The translations under genes were made by a program, and so were the position numbers. From assembly GCF_036010325.1 (NCBI RefSeq), contig NZ_CP108549.1:1984001-2048000 (forward strand): 64,000 bases of DNA, given 5' to 3'. Below, one piece after another: positions 50,707-58,534 of the stretch. The notes under the pieces are model-generated. The model was not told where the DNA came from and ran no database searches. It saw only the letters and a program-made list of their open reading frames with translations. Each line of letters starts with the position of its first letter. Position 1 is the stretch's first letter. This DNA comes from Streptomyces sp. NBC_01210. GTDB taxonomy: Bacteria; Actinomycetota; Actinomycetes; Streptomycetales; Streptomycetaceae.

Positions 50707-51624
50707 TCAGACGTGCGGGACGACGGCCACGGGGCAGCCGACGTGGTGCAGCACCGCGTGGGCGACGGGGCCGATGTGGATGCCGAGGTGCCCGCTCCGG
50801 ATCCGGCGCCCGACGACGACCATGCCAGCCCCGGTCGAGGCGCGCGTCAGTTCGGAGGCCGCCCGGCCTTCGGTGACGGTCCCGGTGACAGTGACCTCGG
50901 GGAACTTCTCCCGCCACGGGTACAGCGCCGCACTCACGGCGTGTTCGTGCTCGGCGAGCAGTTCCGGGCCGGGCTTCGGGACAAGTTGGTCGATGGCGGC
51001 ATACGGGGGCGGGGCGCTGAAGGTGTGAATCACGCGCAGCGCTGCACCACGATGCTGCGCGGCGTCGAAAGCGAATTCGATCAGTTCGTCGCACGGGCTG
51101 CTGGTGTCGAGGCCGAGGACAACATTCCGGTACGGGGTCTCGACCGAATCCCGGTCCGAGTCCGGGGACGCTCCGTCCGGGGCAGGAAACTGTTCGTCGG
51201 ACGCTTCCTCACCGGCACGTACGAGAACCACGGGACGCGGTGCCCGCGCAACGACCGCCTGGGACACCGAGCCGACCAGAAATCCCGCGATGCCGCTGAG
51301 TCCTCGGGAGCCGAGCACCAGCATCTCGGCCTGCTCGGCCGCCGTCAGCAGGGCGGTGACCGGCGATTCGGCCACCGCCTCGTCGGCGATGTGCAGCGCG
51401 GGGTGCGAGGCTCGCACGGTGTCGCTCACCTGGCTGAGGGTCCGGTGTGCCCAGTAGCGCTGGGTCGTGCCGACGGGTACGTAGACGGGAGGACGCGGCT
51501 GCCACTGCCAGGCGTGCACCAGCCGCAGCGACAGGCTGCGGCGCAGAGCCTCCCGGGCCGCCCAGTGCGCGGCGGCGAGGCTCTCGGGGGATCCGTCGAT
51601 TCCGGCGACGACGTGTCGATGCAT
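50707..51624 (-). CDS. Two-domain universal stress protein
   Basis: A 305-residue tandem UspA protein. Domain 1: VVAGIDGSPESLAAAHWAARE and VLGSRGLSGIAGFLVGSVSQAVV. Domain 2: NVVLGLDTSSPCDELIEFAFDAAQHRG, ending VVGRRIRSGHLGIHIGPVAHAVLHHVGCPVAVVPHV. AGGAGG lies eight bases before ATG 51624. First gene of the USP - ppdK unit, with two operator-like palindromes upstream shared with the divergent hydrogenase protease gene. Its first domain is the best match to the broken USP at 57520. Confidence 0.9.
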   Translation of the reverse strand: MHRHVVAGIDGSPESLAAAHWAAREALRRSLSLRLVHAWQWQPRPPVYVPVGTTQRYWAHRTLSQVSDTVRASHPALHIADEAVAESPVTALLTAAEQAEMLVLGSRGLSGIAGFLVGSVSQAVVARAPRPVVLVRAGEEASDEQFPAPDGASPDSDRDSVETPYRNVVLGLDTSSPCDELIEFAFDAAQHRGAALRVIHTFSAPPPYAAIDQLVPKPGPELLAEHEHAVSAALYPWREKFPEVTVTGTVTEGRAASELTRASTGAGMVVVGRRIRSGHLGIHIGPVAHAVLHHVGCPVAVVPHV

Positions 51625-51697
51625 GGTCCGCACCTCCTGTGCAGGGCTCCGCTTCGTGCCTTGCCGTCGAGCCTGGCGTGTGCGCGGTCGGGTGCGC

Positions 51698-51735
51698 AGG
51701 GGCCACCCAGACCCTTCCTGGGGCCCTTCGGCCCA
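51698..51735. promoter_or_regulatory. Paired candidate DevR/OsdR operators in a divergent promoter
   Basis: AGGGGCCACCCAGACCCT (51698) and GGGGCCCTTCGGCCCA (51720) start 22 bp apart between the USP (51624, minus) and the protease gene (51795, plus). Confidence 0.55.
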
Positions 51736-51794
51736 ACGCTCCACGGCAGGTCCGCACGCAGGCTTGGGACAAACGCAGTGGAGGGAGAGGAATT

Positions 51795-52334
51795 ATGTCC
51801 GGCTCCCCACGCTCCGCCCGTATCGCCATCATCGGGGTCGGCAACGAGTTCCGCCACGACGACGGGGCGGCCTGGGCGGTGATCGCCCGGCTCCGGGAGC
51901 GGGCTGACGGCCGTCCCCTGCCCCCGGGAACGGTCCTGTCGGTGTGCGACGGAGATCCGGGGCGGCTGATCGAGCTGTGGGAGAACGCGGACCTGGCGGT
52001 GGTGCTGGACGCCGCGCACGCCCATCCCGGCCACCCGGGTCGGGTGCACCGGCTGGAGCTGGACGCAGCCGAGCTGGGGCGGCCGCGCACGACGGTTTCG
52101 CACGGGCTGGGCCTCGGTGAGGCCATCGAGCTGTCGCGGGCGCTGGGGCGCCTGCCCGGCCATCTCGTGGTGTACGCCGTCGAAGGGGCGGACACCTCGC
52201 TCGGCACGGGCCTGTCGGAGCCGGTTGCCGCGACGGTCGAAACACTCGTCGCACGGGTGGAGGACGAGATCGTCCGCCACCGGGACGCGGCAGCACGCGG
52301 CCCCCGCAACATTCACGGCGGAGGCCCGCCGTGA
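51795..52334 (+). CDS. Hydrogenase maturation protease (HyaD/HupD family)
   Basis: A 179-residue endopeptidase of the type that trims the C-terminus of the large subunit of [NiFe] hydrogenase after metal insertion. AIIGVGNEFRHDDGAAWAVI carries the G-x-G-N-x-x-x-x-D-D start with the nickel-binding acid. VVLDAAHAHPG and THxxGLG-like VSHGLGLGEAIELS follow. The C-terminal VYAVEGADTSLGTGLSEPV is typical of the HycI/HupD fold. GAGGGAGAGG precedes ATG 51795. Its stop overlaps the start of the hypF/hypC relic. With the maturation genes decayed and no hydrogenase subunit in the window, its substrate may no longer exist, or may be encoded elsewhere. Confidence 0.85.
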   Translation: MSGSPRSARIAIIGVGNEFRHDDGAAWAVIARLRERADGRPLPPGTVLSVCDGDPGRLIELWENADLAVVLDAAHAHPGHPGRVHRLELDAAELGRPRTTVSHGLGLGEAIELSRALGRLPGHLVVYAVEGADTSLGTGLSEPVAATVETLVARVEDEIVRHRDAAARGPRNIHGGGPP

Positions 52335-52653
52335 CCGGCGAGCGCATCGCCAGGCGCGCAGAGGTCTTCGGCACGGTCCAAGGCGTGGGCTTCCGCCCGC
52401 AGGTGCACCGTCTGGCGACCGGCCTGGAGATGTGTCTGGGCATTCCCGGCCGGGTCCTTGACGTCCACGACTCCGGCGGACTGCGCCGAGGCCGGAGCAT
52501 ACGTTCGTCCATGTCGGATTCGCGATCAGGACTGTCGACGAGGCGGAGGCCGAGCGGACGCTCGGGGTGCTGCGCGCGATGGCGGACGTCGTCACCGGCG
52601 AGCTGGGCGAGCCGCTGCCACAGGCGCCCCGGGACCTACCGGACGCGCCCTGA
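52331..52653 (+). pseudogene. hypF 5' stub fused to a deleted hypC
   Basis: ATG 52331 overlaps the protease stop. The first 33 codons (RRAEVFGTVQGVGFRPQVHRLAT) are the acylphosphatase start of HypF, the carbamoyltransferase of hydrogenase assembly. In frame follows MCLGIPGRVLDVHDSGGLRRG, the start of HypC including its essential Cys-2. The reading then needs a frame change to THVGFAIRTVDEAEAERTLG-like sequence (52515-52653), the HypC C-terminus, about 20 codons having been lost. More than 700 residues of HypF are gone. Two maturation genes are therefore collapsed into one broken frame. Confidence 0.8.
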
Positions 52654-52690
52654 GGGCCGGTCGGCCCCGTTCACTGGCCCGGCCGACCCC
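52653..52690. promoter_or_regulatory. Paired candidate DevR/OsdR operators
   Basis: AGGGCCGGTCGGCCCC (52653), one position from the perfect palindrome, and TGGCCCGGCCGACCCC (52675), weaker, start 22 bp apart, 60-100 bp upstream of the GNAT/acyl-CoA synthetase gene. Confidence 0.7.
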
Positions 52691-52751
52691 TGCGGCCGGC
52701 CGTACTCCCGTCTGAGTCTGGACGTGGATTCCCCACGAGGAAGGCACCGTC

Positions 52752-55457
52752 ATGACGCAGATCCACAGCCCCGCGAGTACCGCCCGGCAGGTGCACGCGC
52801 TCCTGACGGACGGCACGACGGTACGGATACGGCAGGCGGAGCCGGCCGATCATGACGCCGTCCTGGCCCTGTACGAGGGCATGTCGGCGGAGAATCTGCG
52901 GCGACGCTTCTTCACGGTGAGCCACCTGTCCGCCGAACAGGCGGCCGACCGGCTCACCCGGCGCGACCGGTCCGGCTACCGCGCTCTGGTCGCGGAGAGC
53001 GGCGGGCAGTTCGTCGGACTCGCCGAGTACGAGGCCCTACCGGGATCGGCGACGGCCGAGATCGCACTCAGCGTCGCAGACGACTGGCACCACCGTGGCC
53101 TGGGCACCCTGCTGCTGGAGCATCTTGTAGAAGCCGCCCGCCAGGGGGGCATCACCGCCTTCGCGGCCGACGCACTGGCCGAGAACCACGAGATGCTGAA
53201 AGTGTTCGCCGACCTCGGCCTGCGTACGACCCGCCACTTCGACGGTCCCGAAGTGCGCTGCACGGTCCAACTCACCCTGGACGAACACTACTTGTCGGCG
53301 GTCGACAACCGGGCAAGCACCGCCGCCGTGGCCAGCCTGCAACCACTGCTGCGGCCCCGCACGGTCGCCGTCGTCGGCGCGGGCCGCAAGGCGGGCTCGG
53401 TCGGCCGGGCCGTGCTGCGCAATCTGCGGACCGGTGGTTTCGCCGGCCGTTTGGACGCGGTCAATCCGCAGGCGGACGCGATCGAGTGGGTGAGCTGCCA
53501 CCACTCCGTGGCCGAGCTGTCCTTCCCGCCCGATCTCGCCGTTCTCGCCGTCCCCGCGGCCGCCGTACCGCAGGCCGCCGAGGACTGCGGAAAGCTTGGC
53601 ACGAGGGCGCTGCTGGTGGTTTCCTCCGGCCTCGACGCCCACCAGGCGGCCGCGCTGCTCGCCACGTCCCGTGCGTACGGGATGCGGCTCGTCGGCCCCA
53701 ACTGCCTCGGCCTGGCCAACACCGACCCGGATCTGCGGCTGAACGCCACCTTCGCCGCCGACCGCCCCCTGGCGGGCACGGCCGGAGTCGCCGTGCAGTC
53801 CGGTGGGGTGGGCATCGCGCTGCTCGACGGGCTGTCCCGGCTCGGCATCGGGGTGTCCACCTTCGTCTCGCTGGGCGACAAATACGACGTCAGCGGCAAC
53901 GACATGCTGCAGTGGTGGGAGAGCGACGGGCAGACCGACCTCGCTGTGCTGCACCTTGAATCCTTCGGCAATCCGCGCTCATTCTCGCGAACAGCGCGGC
54001 GGGTGGCCCGCACGATGCCGATCCTTACCGTGGACGCCGGGCGCTCCGAGGCCGGTCGCCGGGCCGCCGCCTCCCACACCGCGGCGGCAGCCACGCGGAC
54101 CATGACCCGGCAGGCCCTGTTCACCCAGGCCGGAATCATCGCGACCCGCACGATCGGCGAACTCCTCGACAGTGCGGCGCTGTTGCACTCCCAACCGCTG
54201 CCGTCCGGCTCCTCGGTCGCCATCGTCACCAACGCGGGCGGGGCAGGCGTACTGGCCGCCGACGCCTGCGCAGAGGCCGGGCTGAGGATTCCCGAGCTCG
54301 GCAGCGAGCTGGTCGCCGAGCTGCTGGCCGGGCTGCCCGAGGGGGCCGCCGCCACCAATCCCGTCGACGCCACCGCCGCCGTCACCGAGACGCAACTGCA
54401 GGAGTGCGTCGACCGGCTCGCGGCGCACGGGGCCGTGGACGCCGTGCTGGTGGTGCTGGTCCCCACCGCGGTCGCCGCGGCGACCGGCGACGATCTCGTC
54501 CGGGCCCTGTCCCCCGGCCCGGACCACCGTCGCTCCCGAACGGTCGCTGCGGTCCTTCCCGCCCAGGCGGCACGGGTCGAGCTGCTGCCCACCGCGGGCG
54601 GCGGATTCGTACCCGCCTACTCCGACGCGGCGGACGCAGCCCGCGCCCTGGCACACGCCGTGACGTATGCACGCTGGCGCGCCCGCCCGGAGGGCACGGT
54701 GCCCGAGCTCGCGGGCGTGGACACCGCGGCGGCGAAAGCAATGGCCGACGGCTTCCTCGCCGAACACCCCGACGGGGACTGGCTCGACCCCCGTGCGACG
54801 GCCGAACTCCTCGGCCACTACGGCATCCCGCAGATTCCATGGGAGTGGGCCGAGGACGAAGAGGCTGCCGTCGCCGCCGCGGCACGGCTGGCGGGACCTG
54901 ACGGGCGGGTCGTGATGAAAGCCCACTGGCCTGGCCTGATCCACAAGAGCGAGCAGCGCGCCGTCCACCTCGATCTTCAAAATGCCTCGCAGGTGCGGGC
55001 TGCACACCGGGATCTGGTCACCCGATTCGGAGACCTGATGACCGGAGTGGTCGTCCAGCCGCTCGCCGAACGCGGCATCGAGCTCTTCGCCGGTGTCGTT
55101 CAGGACGAAGTCTTCGGCCCGCTGGTCCTGTTCGGCCTGGGCGGCACGGCGACCGAGCTCCTGGCCGATCACGCGGCCCGGCTCGCCCCGCTGACCGACC
55201 ACGCCGTGCACGACCTCATCACCTCGCCGCGCTGCGCGCCGCTGCTCTTCGGCTACAGCGGCGGCGGTGCCGTCGACCTCGAAGGGCTGGAGCAACTGCT
55301 GCTGCGGCTGTCCCGGATGGCCTGCGATCTTCCCCAGCTCGCCGAGGCCGATCTCAATCCCGTGATCGCCCGCCCGGGCGGCATCACGGCCCTGGACGTC
55401 CGCGTCCGGCTGGTGCCGCGGCGAGCCCGCGACCCGTATCTGCGCCGGCTGCGCTGA
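52752..55457 (+). CDS. GNAT acetyltransferase fused to ADP-forming acetate-CoA ligase
   Basis: A 901-residue protein. The GNAT domain (about 15-175) has VRIRQAEPADHDAVLALYEGM and HHRGLGTLLLEHLV (acetyl-CoA loop). A CoA-binding domain (about 195-315) has TVAVVGAGRKAGSVGRAVLRNL and LVVSSGLDAHQAAALL. A succinyl-CoA synthetase-like part has VAVQSGGVGIALLDGL and GRRAAASHTAAAA, the histidine region. A C-terminal ATP-grasp (about 680-895) has VVMKAHWPGLIHKSEQRAV and LFGLGGTATELLAD. The ligase half could make ATP from acetyl-CoA, ADP and Pi; the GNAT half could acetylate proteins, as in Pat-type enzymes. GAGGAAGG precedes ATG 52752. CBS-BON follows 8 bp downstream. Confidence 0.9.
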   Translation: MTQIHSPASTARQVHALLTDGTTVRIRQAEPADHDAVLALYEGMSAENLRRRFFTVSHLSAEQAADRLTRRDRSGYRALVAESGGQFVGLAEYEALPGSATAEIALSVADDWHHRGLGTLLLEHLVEAARQGGITAFAADALAENHEMLKVFADLGLRTTRHFDGPEVRCTVQLTLDEHYLSAVDNRASTAAVASLQPLLRPRTVAVVGAGRKAGSVGRAVLRNLRTGGFAGRLDAVNPQADAIEWVSCHHSVAELSFPPDLAVLAVPAAAVPQAAEDCGKLGTRALLVVSSGLDAHQAAALLATSRAYGMRLVGPNCLGLANTDPDLRLNATFAADRPLAGTAGVAVQSGGVGIALLDGLSRLGIGVSTFVSLGDKYDVSGNDMLQWWESDGQTDLAVLHLESFGNPRSFSRTARRVARTMPILTVDAGRSEAGRRAAASHTAAAATRTMTRQALFTQAGIIATRTIGELLDSAALLHSQPLPSGSSVAIVTNAGGAGVLAADACAEAGLRIPELGSELVAELLAGLPEGAAATNPVDATAAVTETQLQECVDRLAAHGAVDAVLVVLVPTAVAAATGDDLVRALSPGPDHRRSRTVAAVLPAQAARVELLPTAGGGFVPAYSDAADAARALAHAVTYARWRARPEGTVPELAGVDTAAAKAMADGFLAEHPDGDWLDPRATAELLGHYGIPQIPWEWAEDEEAAVAAAARLAGPDGRVVMKAHWPGLIHKSEQRAVHLDLQNASQVRAAHRDLVTRFGDLMTGVVVQPLAERGIELFAGVVQDEVFGPLVLFGLGGTATELLADHAARLAPLTDHAVHDLITSPRCAPLLFGYSGGGAVDLEGLEQLLLRLSRMACDLPQLAEADLNPVIARPGGITALDVRVRLVPRRARDPYLRRLR

Positions 55458-55465
55458 GAGGAGCA

Positions 55466-56203
55466 ATGGACATGAAGCACATGAAGATCGGTGCGCTGAT
55501 GGTCGATGACGTCGTCAAGGCCGAGTACGGCACTCCGTTCAAGGAAGTCGCCCGGCTGCTCGGCGAGCACCGCATCAGCGGACTGCCGGTGGTCGACGAG
55601 GACGAAATGGTCATCGGGGTTATCTCGGAAACCGATCTGATGGTCCGGCAGGCCGAGGGACCAGCTCCGGACGGGCGGGGACGACCGCACTGGCTCAGCT
55701 GGCTGCACATCTCCAAGGGGAACGATGCGGACAAGGCCCATGCCCGAACCGCGGGAACCCTGATGTCCGCGCCTGCCATCACCGTGCGGGCCGAGTCGAG
55801 CATCGCGGAGGCCGCCAGGACCATGGCGCGGCGCCGGATCGAGCGGCTGCCCGTGGTCGACGAGGAGGACCGGCTGGTCGGCATCGTCACCCGCCGGGAT
55901 CTGCTCCAGGTCTTCCTGCGGCCGGACGAGGAGATCCGCCGCGCGATCGTGGACGAAGTGATCGTCAACGCTCTCTGGCTCGCCCCGGAGACCGTGACGG
56001 TCGAAGTGAGCGAAGGCGTCGTCACGCTCAGGGGCCAGTTGGAGCGGCGTAGCGAAATACCGATTGCCCTGCGAATGGCCAGCCAGGTGGACGGAGTCGT
56101 GGCCGTCGTCGACGAGCTGACGTACGGCACGGACGACTCGCATCTGCGACCCGACGAGCCGGCCGTCCACGGCGTCGGCGAGGAGTGGCTGCGCAGGCGG
56201 TGA
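55466..56203 (+). CDS. CBS-CBS-BON domain protein
   Basis: A 245-residue protein. CBS 1 (about 7-62): IGALMVDDVVKAEYGTPFKEV, GVISETDLMVRQA. A 40-residue linker. CBS 2 (about 100-155): AGTLMSAPAITVRAESSI, ERLPVVDEEDRLVGIVTRRDLLQVFLRP. BON (about 165-225): VTVEVSEGVVTLRGQL. It is closest to the protein at 20920. AGAGGAG lies before ATG 55466, 8 bp after the ligase stop, so it is in that operon; the flavodoxin follows 12 bp on. It could report adenylate state to the ADP-forming ligase, which is inference. Confidence 0.88.
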   Translation: MDMKHMKIGALMVDDVVKAEYGTPFKEVARLLGEHRISGLPVVDEDEMVIGVISETDLMVRQAEGPAPDGRGRPHWLSWLHISKGNDADKAHARTAGTLMSAPAITVRAESSIAEAARTMARRRIERLPVVDEEDRLVGIVTRRDLLQVFLRPDEEIRRAIVDEVIVNALWLAPETVTVEVSEGVVTLRGQLERRSEIPIALRMASQVDGVVAVVDELTYGTDDSHLRPDEPAVHGVGEEWLRRR

Positions 56204-56215
56204 GGAGGTGTCCGA

Positions 56216-56734
56216 ATGAACGCGAGAGTACTTGTCGCCTACGGCACGAAGAACGGCTCGACTGCAGAGATCGCCGGCGTCATCGCCGACGCCCTGCAGC
56301 AGGAGGGGCTGCACTCCGAGGCGCGGCCCGCGGCGGAGGCCCGCGATGTCTCGGAGTATGAGGCGGTGGTGCTCGGCGGCGCCCTGTACGCAGGCCGCTG
56401 GCACCGAGACGCCGTACGCTTCGCCCGCCGCCACGAACACGCCCTGGCCGAGCGCCCGGTGTGGCTGTTCAGCAGCGGTCCGCTGGACGCCTCCGCGGGC
56501 GAGCGCGACATCCCTGCAGTGCCGAGCGCTGCCCACGCGGCGACCCTGCTCGACGCCCGCGAGCACGTCACCTTCGGCGGCCGACTCGAGGAGGGAGCCC
56601 GGGGCTTCATCGCCCGGATGATCGTCAAGCAGGGCCGGGGCGGTGACTTCCGCGACATGGAGCGGATACGGGCCTGGGCCCGCGGCATTGCCAAGGAAAT
56701 CAGCAAAGAGGCGGGGCCGGCATCGCCGACATGA
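56216..56734 (+). CDS. Flavodoxin-domain protein
   Basis: A 172-residue flavodoxin-like protein. RVLVAYGTKNGSTAEIAGVIA is the FMN phosphate loop. AVVLGGALYAGRWHRDAVRFA and RPVWLFSSGPLDASAGERDI follow, and VTFGGRLEEGARGFIARMI lies near the C-terminus. Same family as 6065; a C-terminal relic of a third copy lies at 12480. GAGGAGG precedes ATG 56216. Third gene of the unit ligase - CBS-BON - flavodoxin. It probably carries electrons; the partner is unknown. Confidence 0.87.
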   Translation: MNARVLVAYGTKNGSTAEIAGVIADALQQEGLHSEARPAAEARDVSEYEAVVLGGALYAGRWHRDAVRFARRHEHALAERPVWLFSSGPLDASAGERDIPAVPSAAHAATLLDAREHVTFGGRLEEGARGFIARMIVKQGRGGDFRDMERIRAWARGIAKEISKEAGPASPT

Positions 56735-56841
56735 GGCTCGCCCCTGATTCCGCCCCCGCCCGCCGTCCGCTTCCTCCTTGCGGGCGCCACCAACCATGCC
56801 CGCCCGGCTCGGAGTTGTTCCTCGTGCGACTCCCGCGCCGC

Positions 56842-56857
56842 TGGGACAACCGGCCCG
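56842..56857. promoter_or_regulatory. Weak candidate DevR/OsdR operator
   Basis: TGGGACAACCGGCCCG, 30 bp before the small ORF at 56887. It is close to the start codon and degenerate, so the call is tentative. Confidence 0.3.
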
Positions 56858-56886
56858 GCCCACCACAAGCCGAAGGAGATCGCACC

Positions 56887-56952
56887 ATGACCGATGTCCA
56901 CCCGACGTTCCGCCTCGACCTGGGCGGCGAGGAACAGGAGCCGCGACTGTGA
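56887..56952 (+). CDS. 21-residue ORF coupled to a membrane protein
   Basis: ATG 56887 follows a strong AAGGAG. It encodes MTDVHPTFRLDLGGEEQEPRL and stops at TGA 56950-56952. The GTG of the next gene overlaps this stop (GTGA). It could be a leader whose translation feeds the membrane gene, or the 5' stub of a deleted gene. No homology is recognised. Confidence 0.45.
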   Translation: MTDVHPTFRLDLGGEEQEPRL

Positions 56953-57329
56953 TCACGGCACTCCTCGCTGTCTTCCTGATTGCCCACGGCCTTGTCCATC
57001 TAGCGGTATGGGCCGGACCGGCCGGCCCCCAGCGCCCCATGTCGTTTTCGCCGACGCATTCATGGATCCTTGCGGAATCCGGTCTGCCGCGGTCGGCGGT
57101 CAACGTCTCCGCCGTGTCCCTCGCCGCCGTCACCGCGCTGCTGTACGTGATCGCCGGCGCGGCGGCGGCCGCACACAGCGGCGGCTGGACGGAGGGCGCC
57201 GTCGCCGCGGCCGTGTCCGGCCTGGTCCTCAAGGCGGTGTGGTTCAACCCCTGGCTCCTGGTGGGTGTGCTGCTGGACGCGGGGGTCCTCGCCGCCGTCT
57301 TCGGCCAGTGGCCGGCCTCGCTCTACTGA
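56949..57329 (+). CDS. Small four-helix membrane protein
   Basis: A 126-residue hydrophobic protein of unknown family. Segments: ITALLAVFLIAHGLVHLAVWA (about 2-22), NVSAVSLAAVTALLYVIAGAAAAA (about 53-76), GAVAAAVSGLVLKAVWF (about 82-98), and LLVGVLLDAGVLAAVFGQW (about 103-121). GTG 56949 is chosen because it overlaps the stop of the 21-residue ORF and has no separate ribosome site. It would depend on translation of that ORF. The function is not known. Confidence 0.65.
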   Translation: MITALLAVFLIAHGLVHLAVWAGPAGPQRPMSFSPTHSWILAESGLPRSAVNVSAVSLAAVTALLYVIAGAAAAAHSGGWTEGAVAAAVSGLVLKAVWFNPWLLVGVLLDAGVLAAVFGQWPASLY

Positions 57330-57357
57330 GCAGCGTGGGCGCCCCCGGCTGGGCGGC

Positions 57358-57393
57358 GGGGCCACACGGCCTGCGCTGGGGACATTCGGCCCC
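57358..57393. promoter_or_regulatory. Paired candidate DevR/OsdR operators
   Basis: GGGGCCACACGGCCTG (57358) and GGGGACATTCGGCCCC (57378) start exactly 20 bp apart, 61-96 bp upstream of the nitroreductase stub at 57454. Confidence 0.55.
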
Positions 57394-57453
57394 CCAGCGG
57401 CGCCCGTGGACGAGACCTGATGCTGGAGGCAATCCGCATGAAGGGAGGCCATC

Positions 57454-57525
57454 GTGTCCGTGCCCGCTCTCGACACCACGACCGTGGCCGCACTGGTGAA
57501 GGGCGCCACCACGGCGCCGTCTATG
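57454..57525 (+). pseudogene. Acg-type nitroreductase, 5' stub
   Basis: AAGGGAGG precedes GTG 57454 and VSVPALDTTTVAALVKGATTAPSM, matching the start of the nitroreductase at 23476 (LDSTIVTALVEEATAAPSM). Homology ends at about 57525, exactly where the convergent USP relic also ends. The other 300 codons are gone. Confidence 0.7.
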
Positions 57526-58113
57526 GATGGCGTGGACGGCCTGCAGGGGCGCGTGGCGCCGGGCCGCCTCGTCGAAGACGAACCCGACGAGCTCACCGCA
57601 GGGATGCGACGGGTCGATGCCAAGGACCACAGGGCCGTGTGGCGTGAGCGTGGACGCCCCGTCGGCGGGGCTGGGCACACGGTCGTCCTCGACGACCGTG
57701 CCGGCTCGTACAAGAACCACCGGCCGCCACGCGTGGGCCACGACCGCCTGGGCGACCGAGCCGACCAGGAACCCGCCGACACCGCCGAGGCCACGGCTGC
57801 CGAGCACCAGCATCTCCGCGGCCTTCGCCTCGGCCAGCAGCCCGGCGCGCGCGGGCCGCGCGATCACGTCCGCGCTGATGCGGAGGTGGGGGTGGCACTC
57901 GATCAGCCGGTCCACGGCTCGGCGCAGAGTGTGGCTCGCCCGGTCCCTTGGGACTTGAAGCTCCGGCAGGGTCGCGTCGTCACCCGCCATTCCTTCCCAG
58001 GCGTGCACAAGACGCAGGGACCGCCCGCGCAGCAGGGCCTCCCTCGCCGCCCAGTGCGCGGCGGCCAGGCTCTCGGGGGAGCCGTCGATTCCCACGACGA
58101 CCGGTCGAAGCAT
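57520..58113 (-). pseudogene. Two-domain universal stress protein, 3' half of domain 2 deleted
   Basis: GGAGG before ATG 58113 and a complete first domain (VVVGIDGSPESLAAAHWAARE, VLGSRGLGGVGGFLVGSVAQAVV) are intact. The second starts VVLGIDPSHPCGELVGFVFDEAARRH and breaks off at about 57520, reading on into antisense of the nitroreductase stub and beyond to a stop at 57244. The second nucleotide loop and C-terminus are missing. Domain 1 could still fold. Confidence 0.75.
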
Positions 58114-58210
58114 GATCCGCACCTCCGTCCCGCTGAACTGCGGGACTCGTGTCTCCCTTCCATCACATAACGATGCGGGGTGCGACACAGGGTGCCGAGG
58201 TTCCCTGTTG

Positions 58211-58247
58211 AGGGCCGAACGACCCAGGCCATGGGCCGGGCGGCCCG
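58211..58247. promoter_or_regulatory. Paired candidate DevR/OsdR operators in a divergent promoter
   Basis: AGGGCCGAACGACCCA (58211) and TGGGCCGGGCGGCCCG (58232) start 21 bp apart between the broken USP (58113, minus) and the iron-sulfur protein stub (58315, plus). Both genes served are relics, yet the operators are well kept. Confidence 0.65.
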
Positions 58248-58314
58248 TAGTGGCGGTGCGGCGGCTGCCGGACGCTGGGGGTGTCAGCCTCGTAATCACG
58301 TCCAGGGGGACGAC

Positions 58315-58512
58315 ATGGAGGACACTCCGGCAGTCGCCGTACTCGACAGGACCGGACTCGACACGCTCATCAGGCTGCTCGTCTCGCTGGGGCGCACTGT
58401 CGTCGGACCCACGGTCCGGGACGGAGCGGTGGTCCTCCTCCATGGGCTCCGGGCCCGCAGCCGCTGCGCCTGCTCGACCCACTTCCTCTGCCTGAACATC
58501 CATCGCAGCTGA
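58315..58512 (+). pseudogene. 4Fe-4S hydrogenase/sulfite-reductase-type subunit, 5' stub
   Basis: ATG 58315 after AGGGGGACGAC starts MEDTPAVAVLDRTGLDTLI and RTVVGPTVRDGAVVL. This resembles the start of 4Fe-4S dicluster proteins that accompany cytosolic [NiFe] hydrogenases (pattern VLDRxxLDxLIxxLxxxGxxVVGPTVRDGAI). Homology ends after about 45 codons and no iron-sulfur motif is present. The stop at 58512 falls in unrelated sequence. Confidence 0.55.
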
Positions 58513-58534
58513 CCGACCGGACCAGGAGGGCACC

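Noticed and set aside
48120..50876. Open frame of about 900 codons on the plus strand across PPDK
   Set aside because: It is antisense to a full-length PPDK with all motifs. In DNA this GC-rich the third-position bias keeps the opposite frame open; no homology and no ribosome site.
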